Shown here piece by piece: positions 48,359 through 57,762 of a stretch of DNA of 64,000 nt; position 1 is the stretch's first letter; each line of letters starts with the position of its first letter. The notes under the pieces were generated by a model. That model was given only the letters and a program-made list of their open reading frames with translations, was not told the DNA's origin and ran no database searches. This DNA is from Rhodobacteraceae bacterium HLUCCA08. Lineage in GTDB: Bacteria; Pseudomonadota; Alphaproteobacteria; Rhodobacterales; Rhodobacteraceae. A program made the position numbers and the translations under genes. The DNA lies in NCBI GenBank assembly GCA_001314655.1, contig LJSF01000041.1, positions 1-64,000 on the forward strand, given 5' to 3'.

Positions 48359-48386
48359 GCCTTCCCCTTCGGTTTCCGGGGAAGGC
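48359..48386 (-). promoter_or_regulatory. Hairpin over the endolysin ribosome-binding site
   Basis: Read on the minus strand, GCCTTCCCC and GGGGAAGGC form a perfect 9-bp stem with a 10-base loop, ending 1 base before the endolysin ATG. The 3' arm contains the only Shine-Dalgarno-like sequence (GGGGAAGG), so folding would hide it. It may equally serve as a weak terminator after ccmE. Confidence 0.6.
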
Positions 48387-48396
48387 TGCCGAATGG

Positions 48397-48406
48397 GCGT
48401 TAACGC
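48397..48406. promoter_or_regulatory. 10-bp palindrome between ccmE and the endolysin
   Basis: GCGTTAACGC is a perfect palindrome in the 54-base gap between the ccmE stop and the endolysin start. It could be a repressor or activator site; one occurrence cannot prove this. Confidence 0.3.
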
Positions 48407-48411
48407 TTCGA

Positions 48412-48882
48412 CTAGGCGCCGCCCGTTGCGTCGGATGTGCCGTCGTCGGGCGCGCCGTAATCGTGTTCTTTCTCGAGCATGTCGATGACCTCGGCGGGCA
48501 TGTAGGTTTCGTCATGCTTGGCAAGGATCTCGACCGCGCGGAAGGTGCCGTCGACGTAATGTCCCTGGCCGATCATGCCCTGACCCTCGCTGAACAGGTC
48601 CGGCAGGATGCCCTCGAACACCACCGGCACCGACATGTTGTTGTCGGTCACGACGAATCGCACTTCGGTGCCTTCGCCGCGCACGATCGAGCCGACCTCG
48701 ACCAGGCCGCCGATCCGGAACAGTTCGGTCTGGGCCGGCGGTTCGGCCAGAACCTCGGTCGGCGAGCGGTAGAAATTGATCCCGTCGCGCAGGGCGAAAC
48801 CGATTGCGGCGGTGGACAGGCCAAGCGCGACAAAGGTCGCAAGAATGACCTGAACGCGGCGGCGTTTCTTGAGTGATTTCAT
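48412..48882 (-). CDS. ccmE: Cytochrome c maturation heme chaperone CcmE
   Basis: CcmE holds heme covalently in the periplasm and hands it to CcmF/H. The 156-residue protein has an N-terminal membrane anchor (about 11-30, after KKRRR), an OB-fold body ([42 protein letters not shown]) and the heme-binding motif [10 protein letters not shown] with H123 and Y127. Its start overlaps the argC stop by 4 bases. An intergenic gap of 54 bases then precedes the endolysin. Confidence 0.95.
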   Translation of the reverse strand: MKSLKKRRRVQVILATFVALGLSTAAIGFALRDGINFYRSPTEVLAEPPAQTELFRIGGLVEVGSIVRGEGTEVRFVVTDNNMSVPVVFEGILPDLFSEGQGMIGQGHYVDGTFRAVEILAKHDETYMPAEVIDMLEKEHDYGAPDDGTSDATGGA

Positions 48883-49907
48883 GGATATATCGGGGCCAGT
48901 TCAAGCCCCGCCTCCTCCTTGAGTCCCAACATGAGATTGGCGTTCTGGATCGCCTGGCCGCTGGACCCCTTGGCCAGGTTGTCCAACGCGGCGATGATGA
49001 TGGCCCGCCCGGCGCGCCGGTCGGCCACGACGCCCAGGTGACACAGGTTCGATCCCCGCACATCCTTCATCGCGGGCACCTGGCCGATCGGAAGAACCTG
49101 CAGGAACCGCTCGGACGCATAGCGGTTTTGCAAAGCGTCATGAACGGCTTGCGCGTCGCCCTTCACGTAGGCGGTGGCCAGGATCCCGCGGCTGGCCGGC
49201 ACCAGGTGCGGGGTGAACTGGATCTCGACCCGCCGCCCGGCCAGGGCGCTGAATTCCTGGTCGAACTCGCCCAGGTGCCGGTGCTTGCCGCCGACCGAAT
49301 AGGCGGTGACATTCTCGGTCATCTCGGCGGTCAGCAGCAATTCCTTGGCCGACCGGCCCGCGCCCGAGGCACCGACCTTGAGGTCGAGGATGATGTCGTC
49401 AAGGTCGATCACCCCGGCCTCGATCAGCGGCCGCAGCATGTATTGCCCGGTTGCGGCATTGCAGCCGGTGCCGGCGACCAGCCGTGCGGCGCGGATCCGA
49501 TCGCGGTAGAATTCGGTCAGGCCATAGACCGCCTGTTGCTGCAATTCGGGCGCGGCATGGGGCTTGCCATACCATTTTCGGTAGGCGTCAGGATCGCGCA
49601 GGCGGAAATCCGCGCTCAGGTCGACGACCTTCATGTCGCCCGGCAAACCCTTGATAACGCTTTGCGACGTGGCATGGGGCAAGGCGCAGAACACCAGGTC
49701 CATGGCGCCGAAATCGACCTCTTCGATCGAGCAGAGCATCGGCAGGTGCAGATGGCGCAGATGCGGGAATACCTCTTCCATGGCCATGCCGGCCTTGGAA
49801 TGCCCGGTCAGCGCGGCGATCCGCATCCCTGGATGGGTCGCGATCAGCCGAACCAGTTCGGCGCCGGTGTAACCTGAGGCGCCCAATATGGCGACGGTGT
49901 GGGTCAT
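48879..49907 (-). CDS. argC: N-acetyl-gamma-glutamyl-phosphate reductase
   Basis: ArgC makes N-acetylglutamate semialdehyde in arginine synthesis. The start at 49907 fits AAGGA 9 bases upstream; a TTG at 49916 is too close to that site. The 342-residue protein has [37 protein letters not shown] and [14 protein letters not shown]. The active-site cysteine C149 lies in [11 protein letters not shown] rather than the more common PGCYPT form, a variant I associate with Rhodobacterales. It is the first gene of argC-ccmE-endolysin-holin-ccmF-ccmH. Confidence 0.93.
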   Translation of the reverse strand: MTHTVAILGASGYTGAELVRLIATHPGMRIAALTGHSKAGMAMEEVFPHLRHLHLPMLCSIEEVDFGAMDLVFCALPHATSQSVIKGLPGDMKVVDLSADFRLRDPDAYRKWYGKPHAAPELQQQAVYGLTEFYRDRIRAARLVAGTGCNAATGQYMLRPLIEAGVIDLDDIILDLKVGASGAGRSAKELLLTAEMTENVTAYSVGGKHRHLGEFDQEFSALAGRRVEIQFTPHLVPASRGILATAYVKGDAQAVHDALQNRYASERFLQVLPIGQVPAMKDVRGSNLCHLGVVADRRAGRAIIIAALDNLAKGSSGQAIQNANLMLGLKEEAGLELAPIYP

Positions 49908-49982
49908 CTTCGTCAATCCTTGTCAGGACGGATGTAGGGGATCAGGCCCCCGGCCGCAAATGCGACAGATCAAATCGGGGGC

Positions 49983-50795
49983 TCAGGCGGCCTCGAAACC
50001 GATCTGTCGTCGCAGAAACCGCGTCGCCCCGTCCGAGACCCGGCGCGGATCGCCGGTGGTCAGGTATCCCCCCTGCGCGCCCGGCCCAAGCATGCCCGGA
50101 TGCCGACCAAGGTAGTCGGCCAGGCTTTCGGCCACCAGATCGGCCTGGGAATACACCCGCACCTCCGGCCCCAGCGCATCCTGGAACACATCCTCCATCA
50201 GCGGATAATGGGTGCAGCCCAGCACCGCGGCGTCGGGCGACGGCATCTTGCGCCTGAGCGCATCCACATGGGAGCGCACCAGCGCCTCGGCCAGGATCAT
50301 GTCGCCGTCTTCGATCGCATCGACCACACCGCCGCAGGCCTGGGCCTCGACGTCGACGCCGATGGCGCGAAAGGCCAGTTCGCGCTGGAAGGCGCGTGAC
50401 GACACGGTGGCCGGGGTGGCGAACAGCGCGACATGTTTCACCGCCACCTCGCGCGGTGGCGAATTGTCGCCCCAGGACCGTTCGGTCAGCGCCTCGATCA
50501 GCGGCACGAAGACGCCCAGCACCCGCTTGTCGCGCGGCACCCAGCCTTCCTGCATCCGGCGCAGCGCGGCGGCGCTGGCGGTGTTGCAGGCCAGGATCAC
50601 CAGATCGCAGCCGGCCTCGAACAGGCGGCTCACCGCGGCGGTGGTCAGGGCATAGATGTCGTCGGCATCGCGCACGCCATAGGGCGCATGGGCCGAATCG
50701 GCGAAATAGACGAAGGGCACGTCGGGCAGGCGCTTTTGCACCGCATCCAGCACCGTCAGCCCGCCCAGCCCGCTGTCGAAGATTCCCACGGCCAT
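49983..50795 (-). CDS. murI: Glutamate racemase
   Basis: MurI makes D-glutamate for peptidoglycan. From the ATG at 50795, preceded by GAGGG, the protein has 270 residues. It has [13 protein letters not shown] at the start (D7, S8), [12 protein letters not shown] with the first catalytic cysteine and VLGCTHYPL with the second, as well as [11 protein letters not shown]. The acyltransferase gene ends 10 bases before its start on the same strand, so both are likely cotranscribed. Confidence 0.94.
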   Translation of the reverse strand: MAVGIFDSGLGGLTVLDAVQKRLPDVPFVYFADSAHAPYGVRDADDIYALTTAAVSRLFEAGCDLVILACNTASAAALRRMQEGWVPRDKRVLGVFVPLIEALTERSWGDNSPPREVAVKHVALFATPATVSSRAFQRELAFRAIGVDVEAQACGGVVDAIEDGDMILAEALVRSHVDALRRKMPSPDAAVLGCTHYPLMEDVFQDALGPEVRVYSQADLVAESLADYLGRHPGMLGPGAQGGYLTTGDPRRVSDGATRFLRRQIGFEAA

Positions 50796-50805
50796 CCGCC
50801 CGCCC

Positions 50806-51756
50806 TCAATACAGGTCGCGCCCCTTGGGCCTGTCCTTGCCGGGGGGCGCGTATTTCGCCTCGAACTCGTGCCCCAGGTCACCGGGCGGCACGGGGTCCG
50901 GGCTCAACTCATAGGTCGCTTCGCGCAGGAAATCCATCATTGCCTTCGGGTCGCCGCGATACGGGTCGAGCCGCTCGGGCGGGATCGGCCGGCCGACCAC
51001 GACCCGGACCGGGCTTTTCATCCGGGCGCGGAATTCCCGGATCAGCATGCCCATCCGCAAGGTGTAATGCAGGTGGCTGGCGATCTGGAACAGCCGGCTG
51101 TTGTGCCCGTCGAAATAGATCGGCACCACCTGCGCGTCGCTGCGGGCGATCATCTTGGCGGTGAAGTTGCGCCACTTCGGATCCATCGGCCGCGAAAACG
51201 GCCGCGCCGAGGTGCTGACGGTGCCGCCGGGAAAGATCCCGATCGCCCCGCCCTGCTCCAGGTAATCGAGCGCCGCGCGCCGGGTTTCAAGGTTCGCCCG
51301 CGCAGCCTCCTTGGTGTCGTCGAAATCGATCGGCAGGATCACCCGCTCCAGGTCCGGAGAGCGCCGGAACACCCGGTGCGCCAGGATGCGGAAATCGCCG
51401 GCGCGCCGCTCGGACAGGATCCGGCCCATCATCAGCCCGTCGAGGATGCCATAGGGATGATTGGCGACCAGGACCAGCGGCCCTTTCGCCGGGATCGCGT
51501 CCAGCGTGCCGCCGATCACCTCGAGCCGCAGCCCGTAGCGCTGGCAGATCACCTGCCAGAAATCGCGGCCCTGCCCGACCTCCTGGTCATAGCCCCGGGC
51601 CTTGCGGATCAGGCGCAGACGCCCGGTGGCATTCTCCATCACCCGGATCATCACGCGTCCGCCGCGGCTGCGGGCCGAACTTGCATAGCTGATATCGCGC
51701 GCAACCTGCATGTCGGGCTTGCGCTGCCGCCCGTTCCCCGTCTGACCTGTCGTCAT
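50806..51756 (-). CDS. Lysophospholipid/hemolysin-like acyltransferase
   Basis: The 316-residue protein from the ATG at 51756 belongs to the PlsC/OlsA-like acyltransferases. The catalytic motif is [11 protein letters not shown] with the His-Asp pair, the phosphate-binding block is [12 protein letters not shown], and [18 protein letters not shown] follows. The N-terminus ([28 protein letters not shown]) is typical of alphaproteobacterial members. It likely acylates a lysophospholipid or lyso-ornithine lipid at the inner membrane, but the acceptor is not certain. AAGG lies 2 bases before the start. Confidence 0.82.
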   Translation of the reverse strand: MTTGQTGNGRQRKPDMQVARDISYASSARSRGGRVMIRVMENATGRLRLIRKARGYDQEVGQGRDFWQVICQRYGLRLEVIGGTLDAIPAKGPLVLVANHPYGILDGLMMGRILSERRAGDFRILAHRVFRRSPDLERVILPIDFDDTKEAARANLETRRAALDYLEQGGAIGIFPGGTVSTSARPFSRPMDPKWRNFTAKMIARSDAQVVPIYFDGHNSRLFQIASHLHYTLRMGMLIREFRARMKSPVRVVVGRPIPPERLDPYRGDPKAMMDFLREATYELSPDPVPPGDLGHEFEAKYAPPGKDRPKGRDLY

Positions 51757-51949
51757 CGCCTTGCCCGACCACCCCGCACGGCGCCGTGCCGCTCTGGCCC
51801 GGTCGCGTGAAAAGGATACGACACTTCTGTAACGGAACAATGGCAAAACGCCCGCCACGCCGCCGACACTGCCGGTTTTGCGGGCGTTTGCACCGCGCTG
51901 CCCGCACCGCTGCTGCAAGACTGGCCATCCGGATGAAAAGATTCGCGTC

Positions 51950-51969
51950 GGGCCTTGGTCACAAGGCCC
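51950..51969. promoter_or_regulatory. Perfect 8-bp stem between acyltransferase and lysR
   Basis: GGGCCTTG-GTCA-CAAGGCCC lies in the 277-base divergent region, 64 bases before the lysR start. It could be a transcript hairpin or a protein-binding site. No clear T-N11-A LysR site overlaps it. Confidence 0.35.
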
Positions 51970-52033
51970 GGTCTGGGGCATAAGGCGCGCAGTCGGTGTT
52001 TGCGTTAACGAGTGCGGACCAAGGAGGGACCGG

Positions 52034-52939
52034 ATGGACTGGGACAAATTGCGAATATTCCATGCGGTCGCGGATGCCGGCAGCCTGACCCATGCCGGCG
52101 ACACCCTGCATCTGAGCCAGTCGGCCGTGTCGCGCCAGATCCGGTCGCTTGAAGAGATGCTCAATACCACCCTGTTTCACCGCCATGCCCGCGGTCTGAT
52201 TCTGACCGAACAGGGCGAATTGCTGTTCGATGCGACCCGGGCCATGAGCCGCCGGCTCGATGCCGCGTCGGCCCGGATCCGCGACAGCGAGGAAGAAGTC
52301 TTCGGAGAGTTGCGCGTGACCACCACGACCGGCTTCGGCACGCTCTGGCTGGCGCCCCGGCTGCCGGCGCTGTTCACCCAATACCCCGACCTCAATATCG
52401 ACCTGATGCTCGAGGAACGGGTGCTGGACCTGCCGATGCGCGAGGCCGACGTGGCGATCCGCATGAAGGAACCCAGCCAGGCCGACCTGGTCCGCAAGAA
52501 GCTGATGAGCGTGCGGATGCGGCTGTATGCGACCCAGGCCTATCTCGATCAGGCCGGCATGCTGACCGAGGTCGAACAGATCGGCGCCCATCGCCTGATC
52601 GCGCAGAACCCGGGCGCCTTCCAGGTGGCGTCGGGCAAGCAGCTGGTCGAATCCCTGCTGAGCTACGACCGGCCGCGCCTGCTGCATGTGAACAATTATT
52701 TCGGCGTTCTGCAGGCGGTCCTGTCCAATCTCGGCATCGGTGTGCTGCCCGATTACGTGACCGAGGATTTCCCCGGCCTGGTCCGGGTTCTGCCGGAAAT
52801 CGAAAGCGGCGAAGTCCCGGTTTTTCTGGCCTATCCCGAGGAATTGCGCCAGTCCAAGCGGATCGCCGCGTTCCGCGATTTCGTCCAGGAAGAGATCATG
52901 GAATATCGCAGGCGCCGGCGCGATTCACCCGAGGGTTGA
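52034..52939 (+). CDS. LysR-family transcriptional regulator
   Basis: The 301-residue protein starts at the ATG at 52034 with a strong AAGGAGGG before it. The winged-helix domain is at 1-65 (LRIFHAVADAGSLTHAGDTLHLSQSAVSRQIRSLEE, recognition helix about 30-45), followed by a linker helix and a type-2 periplasmic-binding effector domain (VTTTTGFGTLWLAPRLP, LDLPMREADVAIRM, NNYFGVLQAVLSNLGIGVLPDYV). Its ligand is unknown. Related genes in Rhodobacterales often stand near thioredoxin reductase; that gene is not here. Confidence 0.9.
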   Translation: MDWDKLRIFHAVADAGSLTHAGDTLHLSQSAVSRQIRSLEEMLNTTLFHRHARGLILTEQGELLFDATRAMSRRLDAASARIRDSEEEVFGELRVTTTTGFGTLWLAPRLPALFTQYPDLNIDLMLEERVLDLPMREADVAIRMKEPSQADLVRKKLMSVRMRLYATQAYLDQAGMLTEVEQIGAHRLIAQNPGAFQVASGKQLVESLLSYDRPRLLHVNNYFGVLQAVLSNLGIGVLPDYVTEDFPGLVRVLPEIESGEVPVFLAYPEELRQSKRIAAFRDFVQEEIMEYRRRRRDSPEG

Positions 52940-52997
52940 GCCGAGACATATGCGCCACAGTCATAGCGGCTATGATATCGCATTGCAGCAATCGGGG

Positions 52998-53024
52998 TTG
53001 ATCGACTCGAAACCGCCGCATAAT
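52998..53024 (+). promoter_or_regulatory. Promoter-like sequence for candidate sRNA
   Basis: TTGATC (52998-53003) and CATAAT (53019-53024) are separated by 15 bases. The -10 element is close to TATAAT, and the spacing is a little short for sigma-70; a heat-shock-type sigma factor is also possible. A terminator lies 63 bases downstream. Confidence 0.45.
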
Positions 53025-53029
53025 TGGTC

Positions 53030-53111
53030 AGGTGAAGCGGATGACGCTTAACGGCACATCAACTTCATACCTCCCTGTTGGACTTCGCCGGGCCTTTGGC
53101 CCGGCTTTTTT
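53030..53111 (+). ncRNA. Candidate small RNA between lysR and purL
   Basis: Between a promoter-like element and a strong intrinsic terminator lie about 80 bases with no good reading frame. The predicted transcript would start near 53030, contains the unpaired C-rich motif ACCTCCCTG (53069-53077), which is complementary to Shine-Dalgarno sequences, and ends in the hairpin GCCGGGCC-TTT-GGCCCGGC plus six T. C-rich anti-SD motifs are a hallmark of several alphaproteobacterial sRNAs. The ends and function are inferred. Confidence 0.55.
53087..53111 (+). terminator. Strong intrinsic terminator
   Basis: An 8-bp perfect GC stem GCCGGGCC/GGCCCGGC with a TTT loop is followed by TTTTTT. It lies 148 bases after lysR and 85 bases before purL, so it either closes the candidate sRNA or a long lysR 3' end. 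Confidence 0.92.
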
Positions 53112-53195
53112 CTGTCCGCTCACCGTTTTCGCGGCCCTTTCCCCCTTTGCGCCCTTGTCTTACAGAGAGGCCCAGCGAGAAGGGATTCCGACCAT

Positions 53196-55355
53196 ATGCA
53201 AGACCCCGCGATCACGCCCGACCTGATCGAGGCCCATGGCCTCACGCCCGACGAATATTCCGAGATCCTGCGCATCCTGAACCGCGCGCCGAGTTTCACC
53301 GAACTGGGCATCTTCTCGGCCATGTGGAACGAACATTGTTCCTACAAATCCTCCAGGAAATGGCTGCGCACCCTGCCCACCTCCGGCCCCCAGGTGATCT
53401 GCGGCCCCGGTGAGAACGCCGGCGTGGTGGATATCGGCGATGGCCAGGCGGTGGTCTTCAAGATGGAAAGCCACAATCACCCCTCCTATATCGAACCCTA
53501 CCAGGGCGCGGCGACCGGCGTCGGCGGCATCCTGCGCGACGTCTTCACCATGGGCGCGCGACCGATCGCGGCGATGAATGCGCTGTCGTTCGGAGAGCCC
53601 GCCCACCCCAAAACGCGCCAGCTTGTGCATGGCGTGGTCGAGGGTGTCGGCGGCTACGGCAATTGCTTCGGCGTGCCGACATTGGGCGGCGAGGTGCGGT
53701 TCCACCCCGCCTACAACGGCAATTGCCTGGTCAACGCCTTTGCCGCGGGCCTCGCGGAGGCGGACAAGATCTTCTACTCGGCCGCTTCGGGCGTCGGCAT
53801 GCCGGTGGTCTATCTGGGCGCCAAGACCGGCCGCGACGGTGTCGGCGGCGCCACCATGGCCAGCGCCGAATTCGACGACACGATCGAGGAAAAGCGTCCC
53901 ACGGTGCAGGTCGGTGACCCGTTCACCGAAAAGCGCCTGATGGAGGCCTGTCTGGAACTGATGGCGACCGGCGCGGTGATCTCGATCCAGGACATGGGCG
54001 CGGCGGGCCTGACCTGTTCGGCGGTCGAGATGGGCGACAAGGGCGGGCTCGGCATCGCGCTGGACCTCGACCAGGTGCCTCAGCGCGAAGCGGACATGAC
54101 CGCCTACGAGATGATGCTGTCGGAAAGCCAGGAACGCATGCTGATGGTGCTGCGTCCCGAAAAGGAGGCCGAGGCCCGGGCGGTGTTCGACAAATGGGGC
54201 CTGGATTTCGCCATCATCGGCGAAACCATCGCCGAGGACCGCTTCGTCATCAATCACGGCGGCCGATGCATGGCCGATCTGCCGCTGGCCCGTCTGGCCG
54301 GCAGCGCCCCCGAATACGACCGACCATGGGTCGAACCGCCCGCCCCCGCGCCGCTGGCCGATGTGCCGCAGATCGACCCGATCGACGGGCTCAAGGGTCT
54401 GATCGGCAGCCCGAACTACGCGGCCAAGCAATGGGTCTATGAACAATACGACAGCCAGGTCATGGCCGACACCGTGCGCCCGCCCGGGCTTGGCGCCGGC
54501 GTGGTCCGGGTGCATGGCACCGACAAGCTGCTGGCCTTCACCTCTGACGTGACCCCGCGCTACGTCAAGGCGAACCCGCTGGAGGGCGGCAAGCAGGCCG
54601 TGGCCGAGGCGTTCCGCAACCTCTGCGCCCTGGGCGCGACCCCCCTGGCGACCACCGACAACCTGAATTTCGGCAACCCCCAGAAACCCGAAATCATGGG
54701 CCAGTTCGTAATGGCGATCAAGGGGATCGGCCAGGCGGTCGCCGCGCTCGACATGCCGATCGTGTCGGGCAACGTGTCGCTGTACAACGAAACCGACGGC
54801 CAGGCGATCCTGCCGACGCCGACGATCGGCGCGGTCGGCCTGATCGCCCAGGCCGACGACCTGATCGCCGGCACGGTCCGCGACGGCCATGTCGCCCTGG
54901 TGGTCGGCGACACCGCGGGCCATCTGGGCCAGTCGGCGCTGCTGGCCGAAATCTTCAACCGCGAGGACGGCGATGCCCCGCCCGTCGACCTGCAGGCCGA
55001 GCGCCGCAACGGCGCATTCATCCGCGACAGCCGGGCCTGGATCGACGTCTGCACCGACCTGTCCGATGGCGGCCTCGCCCTGGCGGCGTTCGAACTGGCC
55101 GAGGCCGCCGGCGTCGGCGTCACGCTCGATACCGACGACACCGCCCAACTGTTCGGAGAGGACCAGGCGCGCTACCTGATCGGCTGCAGCTTCGACAAGG
55201 CCGAGGCGCTGATGGTCGCCGCCGGCAAGGCGGGCGTGCCGTTGCACGCCGTGGGCCGCTTCGGCGGCGACACGGTGACCATGGGCGGCGCCGCGGCCCC
55301 GCTGGCCGAGCTTTCGGCGCTGTATCGGACTGCCTTCGAGGAGGTGTTCGGCTGA
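53196..55355 (+). CDS. purL: Phosphoribosylformylglycinamidine synthase subunit II
   Basis: PurL makes FGAM in purine synthesis together with PurS and PurQ, which are not in this window. The 719-residue protein is the small PurL type: [51 protein letters not shown] (in short blocks), [13 protein letters not shown] and [15 protein letters not shown] lies about 13 bases before the ATG. The next gene starts inside the stop codon overlap (CTGA). Confidence 0.96.
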   Translation: MQDPAITPDLIEAHGLTPDEYSEILRILNRAPSFTELGIFSAMWNEHCSYKSSRKWLRTLPTSGPQVICGPGENAGVVDIGDGQAVVFKMESHNHPSYIEPYQGAATGVGGILRDVFTMGARPIAAMNALSFGEPAHPKTRQLVHGVVEGVGGYGNCFGVPTLGGEVRFHPAYNGNCLVNAFAAGLAEADKIFYSAASGVGMPVVYLGAKTGRDGVGGATMASAEFDDTIEEKRPTVQVGDPFTEKRLMEACLELMATGAVISIQDMGAAGLTCSAVEMGDKGGLGIALDLDQVPQREADMTAYEMMLSESQERMLMVLRPEKEAEARAVFDKWGLDFAIIGETIAEDRFVINHGGRCMADLPLARLAGSAPEYDRPWVEPPAPAPLADVPQIDPIDGLKGLIGSPNYAAKQWVYEQYDSQVMADTVRPPGLGAGVVRVHGTDKLLAFTSDVTPRYVKANPLEGGKQAVAEAFRNLCALGATPLATTDNLNFGNPQKPEIMGQFVMAIKGIGQAVAALDMPIVSGNVSLYNETDGQAILPTPTIGAVGLIAQADDLIAGTVRDGHVALVVGDTAGHLGQSALLAEIFNREDGDAPPVDLQAERRNGAFIRDSRAWIDVCTDLSDGGLALAAFELAEAAGVGVTLDTDDTAQLFGEDQARYLIGCSFDKAEALMVAAGKAGVPLHAVGRFGGDTVTMGGAAAPLAELSALYRTAFEEVFG

Positions 55356-55900
55356 CCGACCTGCCCGACCTGACCGCGGATTGCAGCGCCTGTGCGGCCC
55401 TGTGCTGTGTCGGGCTGGCCTTCGATGCGGGCGATGCCTTCGCGCTCGACAAACCCGCCGGCACCCCCTGCCCCAACCTGAAGCGGCATGCCTGCAGGAT
55501 CCATGCCGATCTGGCCGATACGGGGTTTTCCGGCTGCGTCGCCTTCACCTGCGACGGGGCCGGTCAACGCACCCTTGCCCTGCACGGCGGGATCAGCTGG
55601 CAGGACGATCCGGCCCGGCTTGCGCCGATGCTCGACACCTTCCGTCACCTGCGGCGCATCCATGCGCTTCTGGTGCTGCTGACGACCGCGCAACACCTGC
55701 CGCTGTCGAGGTCGGAGGACCGGACCCTGCACCGGCTGATCGCGGTGCTGTCCCCCTCCGACATGACTCCGGCCCGTGCCGCCGCCCTGGCCGGCGGATC
55801 GGTTCCGGACCGGGTCCACGGCTTTCTGCGCGGGCTGCGCCATCACGTCACTGTCCCGCAATCCGCGCCGCGGCACCCCGGCCAGACACCGCGCCCCTGA
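55352..55900 (+). CDS. Cys-rich conserved protein with CTG start
   Basis: This 182-residue frame has no ATG, GTG or TTG upstream of its conserved cysteines. The only fitting start is CTG at 55352, overlapping the purL stop (CTGA) and preceded 7 bases earlier by a perfect GAGGAGG. Cysteines come as CSACAALCC near residue 12, then CPNL, ACRIH and [11 protein letters not shown], with [12 protein letters not shown] between. The region matches the Cys-rich N-terminal part of certain actinobacterial pentapeptide-repeat proteins, here without the pentapeptide repeats. The C-terminal half is helical ([18 protein letters not shown]). A metal or Fe-S site is possible. bolA and grxD follow, both linked to Fe-S metabolism. 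Confidence 0.7.
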   Translation: MTDLPDLTADCSACAALCCVGLAFDAGDAFALDKPAGTPCPNLKRHACRIHADLADTGFSGCVAFTCDGAGQRTLALHGGISWQDDPARLAPMLDTFRHLRRIHALLVLLTTAQHLPLSRSEDRTLHRLIAVLSPSDMTPARAAALAGGSVPDRVHGFLRGLRHHVTVPQSAPRHPGQTPRP

Positions 55901-55975
55901 GAGGCGCACCAACCCTTGCCCCGCCCCCGGCCCGGACATACATTCGCCCCAGAGACCGCAATCCCGGAGACCGCA

Positions 55976-56209
55976 ATGGCCATCACCGCCCGCGACATCG
56001 AAGACATGATCCGTGCCGCCTTTCCCCAGGCCCGGGTTTCGGTCCAGGGCGATGACGGCCAGCATTTCGCCGCCGAGGTGGTCGATGAAAGCTTTCGCGG
56101 TCTCAACCGCGTCCAGCAGCAACGCGCGGTCTATGCCGCGCTCAAGGGCAAGATGGACGGCCCGGCCGGCGAATTGCACGCCCTGGCCCTGACCACGCGC
56201 GCCCCCTGA
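55976..56209 (+). CDS. bolA: BolA-family protein
   Basis: The 77-residue protein starts at the ATG at 55976 with CGGAG before it. It has the class II KH-like BolA fold, with MIRAAFPQARVSVQGDDGQHFAAEVVDESFRGLNRVQQQRAVYAAL read as family blocks; the conserved His in DGQHF can bind a shared [2Fe-2S] cluster with a monothiol glutaredoxin. It lies 33 bases before grxD, its usual partner. Confidence 0.93.
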   Translation: MAITARDIEDMIRAAFPQARVSVQGDDGQHFAAEVVDESFRGLNRVQQQRAVYAALKGKMDGPAGELHALALTTRAP

Positions 56210-56242
56210 CCCCGCGACAGAAATCCCCGAAAGGACCCCCCG

Positions 56243-56602
56243 ATGAGCGCCGAAGAGCAGATCCGCGAAACCATCACCGACAACGATGTCGTGCTTTACA
56301 TGAAGGGCACCAAGGAAATGCCCCAATGCGGGTTTTCCAGCCGCGTCGCCGGGGTGCTGAACTACATGGGCGTCAGCTTTCGCGACGTGAACGTGCTGGC
56401 CGATGACGCGATCCGCCAGGGGATCAAGGATTTCTCGGATTGGCCGACCATTCCGCAGCTTTACGTGAAGGGCGAATTCGTCGGCGGCTGCGACATCATC
56501 ACCGAGATGACCCTGTCGGGCGAGCTTGACCAGCTGTTCGACCAGAACGGCGTGAGCTACGACAAGGACGCCGCCGACAAGATCCGCGAAGCCAACGGCT
56601 GA
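56243..56602 (+). CDS. grxD: Monothiol glutaredoxin (Grx4 type)
   Basis: The 119-residue protein has the CGFS active site in [19 protein letters not shown] and [23 protein letters not shown], the hallmark of Fe-S-carrier glutaredoxins. Its own cluster is held with glutathione and can be shared with BolA. GAAAGGACC lies before the ATG. It converges with zapA at 24 bases. Confidence 0.96.
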   Translation: MSAEEQIRETITDNDVVLYMKGTKEMPQCGFSSRVAGVLNYMGVSFRDVNVLADDAIRQGIKDFSDWPTIPQLYVKGEFVGGCDIITEMTLSGELDQLFDQNGVSYDKDAADKIREANG

Positions 56603-56626
56603 TCCCGTCACGCCGCGCGCGGGCCG

Positions 56627-57022
56627 TCAGCCGGCGCGCGCGCGGTCCTCGACCTCGGCGGCCAGGGCTTCGACACGGGCGGCCATCTCGGCCAGGGTTT
56701 CGGTGACTTCGGTCGGCACCACCGGCACCTCCACGCGCTGCACCTCGGCCCCCTTTTCCCGAACCGTTTCAAGCTCTGCCGCAAGTTCGGCCTGGCGCGC
56801 CTCGGCCGCGCGCACCTTGTCCTCCAGTGCCGCGGTCTTGTCGGCCAGAAGCAGCCCGGCCATCAGCAGCATCCGGCTTTCCGGCATCCGCCCGATCTGC
56901 GACGACAGCGACGCGGCCTCGGTATCCAGCATCGCCGCGGCGGCCATCAGGAAATGCTCTTCGCCGTCCTGGCAGGCGACCTCGAAGGCCCGTCCGCCGA
57001 TCGTGATCTCAACCTGCGGCAT
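56627..57022 (-). CDS. zapA: Cell division protein ZapA
   Basis: ZapA stabilises the FtsZ ring. The 131-residue protein has VEITIGGRAFEVACQDGEE at the start, the helix MLLMAGLLLADKTAALED and a long coiled coil (about 60-130, heptad-like Ala/Glu/Arg). It is longer at the C-terminus than E. coli ZapA. Its start overlaps the end of the upstream coiled-coil gene by 14 bases, showing one transcription unit. Confidence 0.9.
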   Translation of the reverse strand: MPQVEITIGGRAFEVACQDGEEHFLMAAAAMLDTEAASLSSQIGRMPESRMLLMAGLLLADKTAALEDKVRAAEARQAELAAELETVREKGAEVQRVEVPVVPTEVTETLAEMAARVEALAAEVEDRARAG

Positions 57023-57518
57023 TGTCGGCCTCCTTTTCCAGCAGACCCGTCAATTCGCCCATCACCTGGTCCAGTTCGGCCACGTCGGCGGCCCGGGCGG
57101 CGCGCAGCGCCTCCAGCTCGGCCAGCATCGCCTTGTTGACCAGGTGCGGTTCGCTCACCTCGCGGGCGACGGCATCGCGCAGCTGGCTGTTGATGTCGCG
57201 CAATTCCGCGTTGACCTGGCGCAGGCGCTGCAATTCGCGGTCCATCCGGGTCGCGCGGCCGCGGGCCTGTTCGACCTGGCGTTCCAGATCGGCGAGCCGT
57301 CCGTCCTGGCGGTCCTTCAGGGCCCGGACCCGTTCCTCGAGCTGGGCATTGGCGGTGCGTTCCTCGTCAAGCTGCCGCTGCAAAGCCTCGATATCGGCAT
57401 CACCCGGCCCGTCCGGCGCGGGGGCGGCCATCTGCGGCGCCTGCAACCCGTCCAACCCGGCGCGGATCCGGTCCAGCCCGGCCGCGATCCGTCGTTCCAG
57501 TTCCGATAGCTCGCTCAT
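57009..57518 (-). CDS. Coiled-coil protein upstream of zapA
   Basis: From the ATG at 57518 the protein has 169 residues. After a short helix (SELERRIAAGLDRIRAGLDGL) and a Pro/Ala-rich spacer it forms a long coiled coil from about residue 45 to 120 (LQRQLDEERTANAQLEERVRALKDRQDG..) and a second helical region. I know of no domain name for it. Its overlap with zapA suggests a helper in cell division, comparable in position to ZapA-associated proteins in related bacteria, but this is inference only. The long open frame upstream of 57518 is not coding. Confidence 0.7.
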   Translation of the reverse strand: MSELSELERRIAAGLDRIRAGLDGLQAPQMAAPAPDGPGDADIEALQRQLDEERTANAQLEERVRALKDRQDGRLADLERQVEQARGRATRMDRELQRLRQVNAELRDINSQLRDAVAREVSEPHLVNKAMLAELEALRAARAADVAELDQVMGELTGLLEKEADNAAG

Positions 57519-57762
57519 CACCTGTCCTCGTGACCCCGTGCCACCTGCCCCGCCTCGGCGTTCAAGATCGGCCCGTGTCCTGCCCGGCCCGCTCGCATCC
57601 AGCGCCGAATCGTTTCTCTTGGAGTAGAGCCTAAGCCATCGCCCGTCCTGCGGCAAACGGCCACAAATCAATGGGATCAAGCATTTGGAGCGCGCGCTTG
57701 ATCTTGCCCCCGGCCCTGCTAAGACCGGGGCCGAACCGCTTGCCCGAAAATGAGGACCTCCC

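Noticed and set aside
48397-48406. CtrA-binding site upstream of the lysis genes
   Set aside because: GTA expression depends on CtrA in Rhodobacter, but the TTAA here lacks a second TTAA at the required 7-base spacing.
53032-53226. A 64-codon frame across the candidate sRNA and purL start
   Set aside because: It starts at GTG without a ribosome-binding site and runs through the strong terminator and into purL in another frame.
57519-57762. 6S RNA next to zapA
   Set aside because: 6S RNA often neighbours zapA in gammaproteobacteria, but the 244 bases upstream of this unit show no long symmetric stem with a central bubble, and the downstream gap is only 24 bases.
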